From contig OZ244776.1 in the NCBI GenBank assembly GCA_965219515.1, positions 1,426,001 to 1,490,000 of the forward strand: a stretch of 64,000 nucleotides of DNA, given 5' to 3'. This document shows, one piece after another, positions 46,236 through 53,906 of the stretch; within the stretch, counting starts at the first letter, position 1, and each line of letters opens with the position of its first letter. The position numbers and the translations under genes are program-made. The notes below the pieces were generated by a model. That model saw nothing but the letters and a program-made list of their open reading frames with translations, had not been told where the DNA came from and did not search any database. The stretch is from Ilyomonas sp965219515 (GTDB lineage: Bacteria > Bacteroidota > Bacteroidia > Chitinophagales > Chitinophagaceae).

Positions 46236-46772
46236 TTAATAACGAATATCAAAGCGACCATCGGTAACTTCTACTTTCTCTCCGGTAAAAGCATTAGTAC
46301 CAGTGAAGAAGAAGGTGCCGGAAAGGATGCGATTGGCTTGGTCGAATCTGGTGATTTTTAATTCTCCTGAATCATTGTCTGTTTTAGGATACTCTACAGT
46401 TTTATAGTAAAATCCTTGAGCATTACCTTTGTTATTTTTAAATTGATAAGTCATTCCCTCTTGGACTAAAAGGCTGTCAGTTGTTATGCTTACTCCCTCG
46501 TTAGGTCGAATTCGCAAGTTAACAGCAGGAATATTCAAATACCATCCCCCCCCTTCACCACTACCTAAGTTCACGTATTGACAATAAAGGCCAGGCTTTC
46601 CATTACCATCTTTTGGCATAAACACTTTTCCATTCACTTTGCACCCAAAAGTCATCGCGCCCGTATTGGTTTCAGGTGGCAGTTGTGGTTCTTCATTGTG
46701 TTTTTTACATTGGCTGTTGGTAAGTAGCAGAAGTAACATAAGGGCAGTAATGCTGTGTTTTATGTGCTTCAT
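46236..46772 (-). CDS. Tandem lipoprotein, copy 2 (DUF6252-like)
   Basis: The middle member of the array, again exactly 178 residues. It has the same signal peptide (Cys at 22) and C-terminal 45 residues as copies 1 and 3, with a few substitutions. The core is the most different of the three (PAVNLRIRPNEGVSI, then QFKNNKGNAQGFYYKTVEYP). It starts exactly 561 bp from copies 1 and 3, with identical 24-nt spacers on both sides. The core divergence against conserved ends suggests selection on an exposed surface or recombination of the ends. Confidence 0.85.
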   Translation of the reverse strand: MKHIKHSITALMLLLLLTNSQCKKHNEEPQLPPETNTGAMTFGCKVNGKVFMPKDGNGKPGLYCQYVNLGSGEGGGWYLNIPAVNLRIRPNEGVSITTDSLLVQEGMTYQFKNNKGNAQGFYYKTVEYPKTDNDSGELKITRFDQANRILSGTFFFTGTNAFTGEKVEVTDGRFDIRY

Positions 46773-46796
46773 AATTGTTGGTTTTATATGGTGAGA

Positions 46797-47333
46797 TTAA
46801 TAACGAATATCAAAGCGACCATCGGTAACTTCTACTTTCTCTCCGGTAAAAGCATTAGTACCAGTGAAGAAGAAAGTACCGGAAACGATGCGATTGGTCT
46901 GGTCAAATCTGGTGATTTTTAATTTTCCAGAATTATTATTTACAGCGGGAAAAACTTCGCCTTTATCATAGAAGGCTTGTGGACTTCCTTTTGTTTGTTT
47001 GAATTCATAACTTCTACCTTCTTCTACAAGCAAACTGTCAGTTTCTATATTCACACCTTCAGGTGGATTTGGTTTCCAATCTGTTGCCGGAATATTTAAA
47101 TACCAACCACCCCCTTCGCCAGTGCCTAAGTTTACATACTGGCAAATCAGTCCCGGCTTGCCGCGTCCATCTTTTGGTACAAACACTTTCCCGTTTATTT
47201 TACAGCCAAAGGTCATAGCTCCTGTGGTGGTAAGGGGTGGCAGTTGTGGTTCTTCATTGTGTTTTTTACATTGGCTGTTGGTAAGTAGCAGAAGTAACAT
47301 CAGAGTAGTAACGCTGTGTTTTATGTGCTTCAT
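46797..47333 (-). CDS. Tandem lipoprotein, copy 1 (DUF6252-like)
   Basis: The first gene of the array, 178 residues, Cys at 22. It shares ATDWKPNPPEGVN with copy 3 but has its own segment FKQTKGSPQAFYDKGEVFPAV. Unlike the others it is not preceded by the 24-nt spacer, so the array promoter should lie in the 400 bp upstream; no clear TAnnTTTG box was found there. Translation of all copies probably depends on AT-rich leaders, since no Shine-Dalgarno is seen. Confidence 0.85.
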   Translation of the reverse strand: MKHIKHSVTTLMLLLLLTNSQCKKHNEEPQLPPLTTTGAMTFGCKINGKVFVPKDGRGKPGLICQYVNLGTGEGGGWYLNIPATDWKPNPPEGVNIETDSLLVEEGRSYEFKQTKGSPQAFYDKGEVFPAVNNNSGKLKITRFDQTNRIVSGTFFFTGTNAFTGEKVEVTDGRFDIRY

Positions 47334-47433
47334 AAACCTGTTTTTAAGATGTAATTGATTTTTGTGTCTGATATTGATAAACTCTCTGAAAAAACATGCA
47401 ACCCGTTTTTGTCTTTTAGGTTATTCGTGTTCT

Positions 47434-47487
47434 TTATGCAGGAGGAAGGCTTTGGAAAGCAATTGGAAGCAGTCGTAACGTTTTCAT
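47434..47487 (-). pseudogene. Truncated 5' end of a lipoprotein gene
   Basis: The ATG at 47487 opens MKTLRLLPIAFQSLPPA and stops after 17 codons. Its first seven codons (MKTLRLL) and the ~70 bp upstream match the start and upstream region of the intact gene at 47736-48287, exactly 800 bp away. This is a decayed duplicate of that gene's 5' end. Confidence 0.75.
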
Positions 47488-47565
47488 AAGGAAGAGATAT
47501 GGTTTGGTAAATCTACACTTGCTTGTAACAAACAACATTAATTTATTTTATGTAATTATGCATGT

Positions 47566-47706
47566 CTACGTAGCTATATTGGTTATATGTAAAAAAATGT
47601 AGCTGTACAGTTTATCAATGGTAGAGGTGTCTGGTGTTTGCGCATTACTAACACGACCAAATAATAGCGCAGCGAGGAGTAACAAAGTAAATTTGCAGGT
47701 TTTCAT
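47566..47706 (-). pseudogene. Truncated secreted-protein gene or micro-ORF
   Basis: The ATG at 47706 encodes a convincing signal peptide (MKTCKFTLLLLAALLFGRVS, then NAQ) and only about 22 further residues before a TAG at 47566-47568. It starts 29 bp after the stop of the diverged lipoprotein gene. It may be a gene start cut off by rearrangement, or a real 46-residue secreted peptide; I favour the remnant. Confidence 0.55.
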
Positions 47707-47735
47707 ATAGCAAGATTTATAGTGGTGAATAAAAG

Positions 47736-48287
47736 CTAAAACAAAACATCGAAGCGACCATCGGTTATTCGGATGGTATCGGTATGCGGAGAAGCCATCG
47801 TTATAGTAAACGTTCCAGATATAATATGATTTGTTAGATCAAACTTAGTAAGTGTCATTGAACCCGAACAATATGTAGTATCGTCCGTAGAATATAGTTC
47901 GACTTTTTTTATAACAGATGAGTAATAGACATTAAATAGACTTGAATGGCTTAATGTATATATTTTGGGTGTTTTTACAAAATTCATACTATCAGTAACT
48001 CCAAAATTGAAAAATTCTTGATCTGTTTCTGAAAAAATGCGATAAGCTGTAATACTCATTACACCTTTATTGTACAAAGGATCATAATCATCAGTCAACC
48101 TTGGCGAACCGTTGTTTCCGGCAGGCACCCACGGTTCACCATTTAATAAAAAGCCAAGCGTATGTGCGCCGGTTTGTGTAGCAGCGGGCAAACCATTTTT
48201 ATCAGTTGGGTGGTTGTTATGCTTTTTGCAGGCAGTAATAAAAAATAAAGAGGAAAAGAGGAGAGAAAGCAATCGTAATGTTTTCAT
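47736..48287 (-). CDS. Diverged lipoprotein of the tandem-array family
   Basis: A 183-residue lipoprotein from the ATG at 48287, with a signal ending SLFFITAC (Cys at 20). It shares the family plan with the three tandem copies: TGAHTLGFLLNGEPWVPAG near the N-terminus and LTKFDLTNHIISGTFTITM plus ITDGRFDVLF at the C-terminus, but little identity elsewhere. The upstream region contains the second copy of the HAD promoter repeat (-7 box at 48445-48438), which may drive it. Confidence 0.82.
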   Translation of the reverse strand: MKTLRLLSLLFSSLFFITACKKHNNHPTDKNGLPAATQTGAHTLGFLLNGEPWVPAGNNGSPRLTDDYDPLYNKGVMSITAYRIFSETDQEFFNFGVTDSMNFVKTPKIYTLSHSSLFNVYYSSVIKKVELYSTDDTTYCSGSMTLTKFDLTNHIISGTFTITMASPHTDTIRITDGRFDVLF

Positions 48288-48392
48288 AAGGAAGATATAT
48301 GGTTTAGTAAACCTACACTTAATTAGTAACAAACAATTTCAATTTACCTTATGTAATAGCAGGGTCTCATGCCGCCGCCCGCTGCCAAGTAG

Positions 48393-48463
48393 AAATAACG
48401 GTGTTTAATTTTATAACGCATTGTATGAACAAAACGGCAAAGATAACAAAGCGCAAAAGCGAA
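48393..48463. repeat. Right direct repeat of the lipoprotein island
   Basis: This is the second copy of the HAD 5'-end repeat: 48393-48411 (19 bp) and 48431-48463 (33 bp) match 42349-42367 and 42384-42416 without mismatch. The spacer between the blocks is 19 nt here against 16 nt on the left and is diverged. On the minus strand it retains codons resembling MKLNTVI of the HAD gene without the rest of that gene. Confidence 0.9.
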
Positions 48464-48484
48464 ATCTTTGTTATCAGCAATAAA

Positions 48485-48515
48485 AAATCTGCTGATAAAA
48501 TACATCAGCAGATTT
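48485..48515 (-). terminator. Terminator after the SIMPL-domain gene
   Basis: AAATCTGCTGA (48485-48495) pairs with TCAGCAGATTT (48505-48515). On the minus strand a T-rich tract follows, 16 bp downstream of the SIMPL gene stop. Confidence 0.8.
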
Positions 48516-48530
48516 CATTTGTTTTATTTT

Positions 48531-49271
48531 TTACAGCAATATAAACACCACTGTTGCTTCGTATTCTATTTTCATTTTTTTAAAATCAACATCCAGTGCC
48601 GGTTCTTCATTTTCATCAGCCACAGCTTTTGAACGCATCGCCATTGCATAATAAGGTCTGGGATTTTCGCCCACTTCGTTCGGCTCGTTTATGGTAAGTG
48701 CAACGCCCACTTTTTCGTTTATGGCACCTGCCAAAGCAATGGCTTTTTCGCGCGCCGCTTTTATGGCATCCTGCTTCATTTTCAGTTCTGTTTCTTCGCG
48801 CCTGCTATAATCGGTTTTGGCAATGTAAAAATTTTGTGTGGCTTCATCATCCAGCTTATCAACCAGGTCATCCATTTTTTTTAAATTGCTCAATTTTACC
48901 CAATAGTTAATGCCTGCTTTTAAATCGGGATTTTCTTTTTTCTTTTTTTTATATTGATACATGGTTCCATCGTAACCTGAATAGCTTTGCACAACCACAT
49001 CCGTATCAGTCAGACCGATGCTTTTGCAGGCAGCTAAAAACTTATTCTTTATAGTTTCAATGTCAATTTTACCACCGCCTTTTTTATCGTATTCCCGCAG
49101 GTTTACGGCGACGTATATTTCATCGGGAATTACTTCTATTTTAGCCGTTCCGGTTGCCGAAATGGTTCGGGTTGCCTGCATGTTGTTTTGTGCGTTTACC
49201 GAAAGAAAAGAACCTGCCGTTATCAAAAGCAGGAAAGCCATTTTACTCATTGATTTGTTTACTTTTTTCAT
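48531..49271 (-). CDS. SIMPL (DUF541) domain periplasmic protein
   Basis: A 246-residue exported protein with a signal peptide ending FLSVNAQ. The SIMPL domain begins TISATGTAKIEVIPDEIYVAV and includes VVQSYSGYD, AREKAIALAGAINEKVG and a C-terminal EYEATVVFILL. Family members (BP26/OMP28-like) form periplasmic oligomers and are linked to stress tolerance; a specific role is not known. Its terminator lies next to the right repeat of the lipoprotein island, so before the island formed its neighbour was probably the HAD gene. Confidence 0.9.
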   Translation of the reverse strand: MKKVNKSMSKMAFLLLITAGSFLSVNAQNNMQATRTISATGTAKIEVIPDEIYVAVNLREYDKKGGGKIDIETIKNKFLAACKSIGLTDTDVVVQSYSGYDGTMYQYKKKKKENPDLKAGINYWVKLSNLKKMDDLVDKLDDEATQNFYIAKTDYSRREETELKMKQDAIKAAREKAIALAGAINEKVGVALTINEPNEVGENPRPYYAMAMRSKAVADENEEPALDVDFKKMKIEYEATVVFILL

Positions 49272-49472
49272 ACGATTGAATTTATAATGTCTGGTGAAAG
49301 ATGCAGATCAGAGTTTTATTACGCGGCAATGTTACGCCGAAGATGCTATCTTAACAGCTTATTGGGAAGCCGGTTTTTATGATGCTTAAAAAATGTGGAA
49401 CGGCTGATTGAATAAAAGAATCAATATTTATACAGGCGAAGCATTTGCAAAAACCTTTTCTTCGTTAATTTG

Positions 49473-50240
49473 ATGATGGAATTTTTTACCGATAAAAACT
49501 CAATTGTACGCAAAATCTGGGGCAGCGGCGACACCATTTTGTTCATCTTCGCCGGGGCGGCGGCAGAGTTTGCGTTAAACAAAGCGGTTGACTGGCTTTA
49601 CTTTACGGGCAGGCTTCCGGCCGATCCGCTGGGCAGGCTTTTTTCAACCGTAGCTTACGCACGACTTATTGTTTTTTCTGAACAGGAAAAAGCGTATCAG
49701 ACAATAGACAAAATGGCTTACATACACGCCGCCGTAGAACAAAACCGCAACGCAAAAATACCCGACTGGGCTTACCGTGATGTTTTGTTTATGCTGATAG
49801 ATTATTCAATCCGCTCCTTTGAAGTACTGGAAAGAAAACTGAGTTTGCCGGAAAAAGAAGAGGTATTTTCCACTTTTAACAAAGTGGGTTTGCGCATGGG
49901 TCTGAAAGATTTACCAGATACATTTACCAAATGGCAGGTAATGCGCGGGAAACATTTGGATAATGATATGATATACAGCCATTATACGGCAGATTTATTT
50001 AAGCAATACCGAAAACAGTTGGGCTGGTTTCGCTATTTTTTATTGAAAGAAGGCCAAATTCTGGTGGCGCCGAAACAGGTGAACCATCTATTGCATCTTG
50101 GCAGGTTGTCTTTTCTAACACCGGCTGTGTTTTTCTACAAATTCTTTCGTCTTATTAAATTGGACTGGTTTTTAAAAAGCCTCATTTTACCGGCAGAATA
50201 CAAGGCGCAGATTAAAGCGTTAGACATTGCCACAGCATAA
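49473..50240 (+). CDS. DUF2236 / MpaB-type oxygenase domain protein
   Basis: A 255-residue protein from the ATG at 49473 (49476 possible). It shows the DUF2236 pattern: an N-terminal helix IVRKIWGSGDTILFIFAGAA, DPLGRLFSTVAYA, HAAVEQN and WAYRDVLFMLIDYSIRSFEVLE. Family members include latex-clearing protein and MpaB, haem-dependent oxygenases. The usual haem-ligand histidines cannot be placed with certainty here. It is followed 17 bp later by an aminotransferase gene, so the two may form an operon. Confidence 0.6.
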   Translation: MMEFFTDKNSIVRKIWGSGDTILFIFAGAAAEFALNKAVDWLYFTGRLPADPLGRLFSTVAYARLIVFSEQEKAYQTIDKMAYIHAAVEQNRNAKIPDWAYRDVLFMLIDYSIRSFEVLERKLSLPEKEEVFSTFNKVGLRMGLKDLPDTFTKWQVMRGKHLDNDMIYSHYTADLFKQYRKQLGWFRYFLLKEGQILVAPKQVNHLLHLGRLSFLTPAVFFYKFFRLIKLDWFLKSLILPAEYKAQIKALDIATA

Positions 50241-50257
50241 TCCTTTTATATATATTT

Positions 50258-51415
50258 ATGCAATCGTTACATAGCAAGCTGCCCGAGGCAGGCACTTCGA
50301 TATTTACCACAATAAGCCAGTTGGCGCAGCAACACAACGCCATCAATCTTGGTCAGGGTTTTCCCGATTTTCCCATGTCTGATATATTGATACATGCCGT
50401 AACCGAAGCGATGCGCAACGGTAATAATCAATATGCGCATAGCAACGGATTGCCATTGCTGCGCAAAAGAATAAGCGACAAAATGAACAGGCATTATCAT
50501 TCATCCATAAACCCGGAAACGCAGATTACCATAACACCCGGCGCCACGTATGCCATTTACACCGCCCTGACCTCAGTGTTACAGAAAGGTGACGAAGTAA
50601 TTGTGTTTGAGCCCGCTTACGACAGCTACGTTCCGAATATCATTATCAATGGCGGTGTTCCGGTTTTTATTCCGTTGCAACATCCCGGTTACAGCATTGA
50701 CTGGGCGGAGGTGAAAAAGAAAATCAACAAAAAAACCAAAGCGATTATTATCAATTCGCCGCATAACCCAACCGGCAGCGTGCTTACCAAAACAGACATG
50801 CTGCAGCTTGCTGACATTACGCAGGATTCTGACATTATTGTTTTAAGCGATGAAGTATATGAACATCTTATTTACGATGGCAAACAACACGAAAGCATTA
50901 CCAAATATCCCGAGCTGATACAACGCGGCTTTGCCTGTTTTTCGTTTGGCAAAACCTATCACTGCACGGGATGGAAAACCGGTTACTGTATTGCCGGAGA
51001 AAAGCTGACGAAAGAATTTAGAAAAGCGCATCAGTTTAATGCGTTCAGTGTAAATACGCCTGTACAGGCGGGTTTGGCTGCTATTTTAGAATGTGAAGAA
51101 TTATACTGTTCTTTAGGCTGCTTTATGCAGCAAAAAAGAGATTACTTTTCTTTGTTAATGAAGGAGACGCCTTTTAAAGCTTTGCCTTCTTACGGCAGCT
51201 ATTTTCAATGTTACGAATATGCGGATATCAGCAAAGAGCCGGATAAGGAATTTGCCGTCAGATTGATAAAGGAATACGGCGTGGCTGCCATTCCTTTGTC
51301 TGCCTTTTACCAGAATGCAACGGACCATAAAATACTCCGTTTTTGCTTTGCCAAAAAAGAAGAAACCCTAAAACTGGCAGCCGAAAAACTACAGCGGATT
51401 GCCGGTGATTATTAG
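50258..51415 (+). CDS. PLP-dependent aminotransferase, methionine aminotransferase type
   Basis: A 385-residue fold-type I, class I/II aminotransferase of the YbdL/kynurenine-aminotransferase group. NLGQGFPDFPMSD opens the protein, NSPHNPTGSVL binds PLP, VLSDEVYEHL holds the PLP-interacting Asp and Tyr, and SFGKTYHCTGWKTGYC carries the PLP lysine. The SFGKTYHCTGWK form is typical of enzymes acting on the keto acid of methionine. It starts 17 bp after the DUF2236 gene. Confidence 0.92.
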   Translation: MQSLHSKLPEAGTSIFTTISQLAQQHNAINLGQGFPDFPMSDILIHAVTEAMRNGNNQYAHSNGLPLLRKRISDKMNRHYHSSINPETQITITPGATYAIYTALTSVLQKGDEVIVFEPAYDSYVPNIIINGGVPVFIPLQHPGYSIDWAEVKKKINKKTKAIIINSPHNPTGSVLTKTDMLQLADITQDSDIIVLSDEVYEHLIYDGKQHESITKYPELIQRGFACFSFGKTYHCTGWKTGYCIAGEKLTKEFRKAHQFNAFSVNTPVQAGLAAILECEELYCSLGCFMQQKRDYFSLLMKETPFKALPSYGSYFQCYEYADISKEPDKEFAVRLIKEYGVAAIPLSAFYQNATDHKILRFCFAKKEETLKLAAEKLQRIAGDY

Positions 51416-51616
51416 ATTTGGCGTGGCAACAACTTTCTTATGTTCCTGTTAAAGTACATAAAATAAAATATCTTTACCCGCTATAAATTCGTACATACTG
51501 ATTCTGATGAATAGCTTTAACGGCTGGCGTTGCTGATTGCATGATGACAGAAAGTAAATAAATACGAGATTCTTATTCCGACAAAATAACCTGCATATTT
51601 TGCTCTATTAACATTT

Positions 51617-52135
51617 ATGAAATACATTTTTTTTACTCTTTTCTTTTTTCTTTTTTCTTTTGTGGTTCGCTCGCAGGAGCTTACCATAAGTGTTGACAGT
51701 TTTACCGGCGACTCTACCATCAGCACGGGCTTCGATACATTGCGCGCCTCGCAGCCTGGAGAAAACAACGGCATTCCCGATCGTGTGGTTGGCGTAAGAA
51801 CGGTTCACAAAGGAGAAAGCAAATTCTGGCTTTTCTTTTATTTTTCTACCTCAGATATTACCAGCAAACCGGTTAAAATCAGCAAAAAAAATTATGCTTA
51901 TTTTGTTAAAACAGACAACGAATATCTGCGTGTTCCTTACACCGGAAGAGCCAGCACCTATTCGGGTAAAGACAATGCAGGTTTTTTTATAGATATAACT
52001 GATTATCTGGACAGATTGCAGATTGCCAGTGTAAAAATTATACGGTTTGAAACGTCTCAGTTATATCATGAAATTCTGGTTCCGCAAAAAAATCAAAATA
52101 CAATTGCCGACATTGTGAACAAGCTGATATTTTAG
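51617..52135 (+). CDS. Secreted protein of unknown function
   Basis: A 172-residue protein with a clear signal peptide (hydrophobic FFTLFFFLFSFVV, cleavage near RSQ). The mature part is beta-rich, without cysteines or recognisable motifs; it contains many S/T and aromatic residues (FWLFFYFSTS, YAYFVKTDNEYLRVPY). I recognise no family. It stands alone between the aminotransferase and the polysaccharide gene. Confidence 0.65.
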   Translation: MKYIFFTLFFFLFSFVVRSQELTISVDSFTGDSTISTGFDTLRASQPGENNGIPDRVVGVRTVHKGESKFWLFFYFSTSDITSKPVKISKKNYAYFVKTDNEYLRVPYTGRASTYSGKDNAGFFIDITDYLDRLQIASVKIIRFETSQLYHEILVPQKNQNTIADIVNKLIF

Positions 52136-52351
52136 GCAAACTTTTTTAAACACTGTTATATCATTCACACAAAAAACCCAATTGAAAGTTTTTGCAAAAA
52201 AAATGTAACCATGTCTGACATGCGTTTCTTTTTCATTTTAATTTCTTCATTCAACATTAAATTAATCTTATAATTTTTTGCTTTGTTCTTCAATCAAAGG
52301 AAGAAATACATTACAATTTCTATTAAAATAATCTGCTTTTGAATATTTTCC

Positions 52352-52359
52352 TACTTTTG
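52352..52359 (+). promoter_or_regulatory. Candidate -7 promoter box (sugar transferase gene)
   Basis: TACTTTTG matches TAnnTTTG and lies 45 nt before the ATG of the glycosylphosphotransferase gene. Confidence 0.45.
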
Positions 52360-52404
52360 CAAAACAGAAATACCAATATTTTAACCTAAAACTGACCTTC
52401 AATT

Positions 52405-53796
52405 ATGGGAAACAAAAAATTTTATTTACTAAGGCTGTTCCTTCTCCTTAGTGATTTTATTATCATCAACGTGCCCTTTCTTACCATCAATTTAATTACC
52501 CCGTTACAACTTCATTTTTCAAACAAGTATTTTACATTCTTCGCGCTCATTATTTTTAATGCTTCGTGGTTGCTTTTCTCCAAATTATTTAAGCTTTATA
52601 CACATGCTGCTTTGGCTGTAAATGAATTTACTTATCGCAGCACCTGGCGAACCTTAGCGGCGCATATTGTTTTTTTTACGTTGCTCTGTTATTTTGCAAG
52701 CCCGAACAACTTTAATGCTAAGTTCATAACCGGCACTTTTGCAGTCATGTCCGGCTTACTCACAATCAGCCGTTTTCTGCTTACCTACATTACAGAATTT
52801 GTTTTTAAAACCATCATTACGCAAAAGAAAATAGCCATTATCGGTTATAACGAAGAAGCCGTACATCTTGCCGAATATTTTAATAACAATAAATCGTTTT
52901 ACAAATTAGCGGGCATCTTCGGCACCAGCAATCAGCTATTGGTAGATAACGACGGCAACCTGATTGGAAACATTGAAGATTGCCTTGGTTTTGCGCTGGA
53001 AAACGACATTACCGAAATTTATTCTACCATTTTACCGAACGAAAACATGCTGGTGAGAGAACTGGCGGAAACAGCGGAAGACAAATGCTTGCGGGTAAAA
53101 TTTGTAACATCAAAACAAGTAGATAACTCTTTGTATTATAATGTAGATGTAATTAGCCGGATGCCGGTCATCAGCCTGCGCTCAGAGCCTTTACAAAAAA
53201 CGCGGAATAGTCTGCGAAAACGAATCTTCGATCTTATCATTTCTTCTGCTGCTATTATTTTTGTTCTTTCATGGCTTACGCCCATATTGGCATTGCTTAT
53301 TAAAATGTCTTCCCGGGGTCCGGTTTTTTTTAAGCAGGAACGGACGGGCAAAGACAATAAAACCTTTTGGTGCTACAAATTCAGAAGTATGGCGGTGAAT
53401 AAAAACAGTCATGCCATGCAGGCAACCAGGAATGACAATCGCATTACGCCAATCGGCGCCATGATGCGAAAGACAAGCATAGACGAATTGCCTCAGTTTT
53501 TTAACGTATTCATTGGCGAGATGAGCATTGCCGGACCGCGCCCTCACATGCTGCTTCACACCGAACAGTACAGTGCGATCATAAAAAAATATATGGTTCG
53601 TCAGTTTTTAAAACCCGGCATTACAGGCTGGGCGCAGGTGAATGGTTCCCGCGGCGAAACGGCTGACCCGGCTTTGATGGAAAAGCGCGTTGAATATGAC
53701 ATCTGGTATATGGAAAACTGGAGCCTGATGCTCGATATTAAAATTTTGTTTATGACTGTCATCAATATTTTTAAAGGTGATGCTAAAGCATACTAA
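52405..53796 (+). CDS. Polyprenyl-phosphate glycosylphosphotransferase (WcaJ-type)
   Basis: A 463-residue initiating glycosyltransferase that transfers a sugar-1-phosphate to undecaprenyl phosphate for exopolysaccharide or O-antigen. It has four N-terminal TM helices (to about 125), a CoA-binding-like Rossmann region (IAIIGYNEEAVHLAEYF), a fifth TM (ISSAAIIFVLSWLTPILALL) and the sugar transferase core GPVFFKQERTGKDNKTF, YKFRSM, RKTSIDELPQFFNVF, GPRPHM and KPGITGWAQV. No other capsule genes lie in the window. Confidence 0.93.
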   Translation: MGNKKFYLLRLFLLLSDFIIINVPFLTINLITPLQLHFSNKYFTFFALIIFNASWLLFSKLFKLYTHAALAVNEFTYRSTWRTLAAHIVFFTLLCYFASPNNFNAKFITGTFAVMSGLLTISRFLLTYITEFVFKTIITQKKIAIIGYNEEAVHLAEYFNNNKSFYKLAGIFGTSNQLLVDNDGNLIGNIEDCLGFALENDITEIYSTILPNENMLVRELAETAEDKCLRVKFVTSKQVDNSLYYNVDVISRMPVISLRSEPLQKTRNSLRKRIFDLIISSAAIIFVLSWLTPILALLIKMSSRGPVFFKQERTGKDNKTFWCYKFRSMAVNKNSHAMQATRNDNRITPIGAMMRKTSIDELPQFFNVFIGEMSIAGPRPHMLLHTEQYSAIIKKYMVRQFLKPGITGWAQVNGSRGETADPALMEKRVEYDIWYMENWSLMLDIKILFMTVINIFKGDAKAY

Positions 53797-53906
53797 CCTT
53801 ACAAGAATTTAGAAGTACAGTTCGCAACACAATCATCATTTTTCTTTAAATAAAGTTTGCTTACAACACATAAGTACACTTGCTTCTGCCTGTTTTTTCC
53901 AAAAAA

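Larger units (their letters stand above)
45651..47333 (-). repeat. Tandem array of three 561-bp gene-plus-spacer units
   Basis: Units begin at 45651, 46212 and 46773 (spacer starts) and the coding regions at 45675, 46236 and 46797, so the period is exactly 561 bp. The 24-nt spacers 45651-45674, 46212-46235 and 46773-46796 are identical base for base. The units are highly similar at both ends and diverged in the middle third. Confidence 0.92.

Noticed and set aside
45651..47333. Regularly spaced 24-nt identical sequences as a CRISPR-like array
   Set aside because: The stretches between them are 537-bp coding genes, not spacers, and there are no cas genes.
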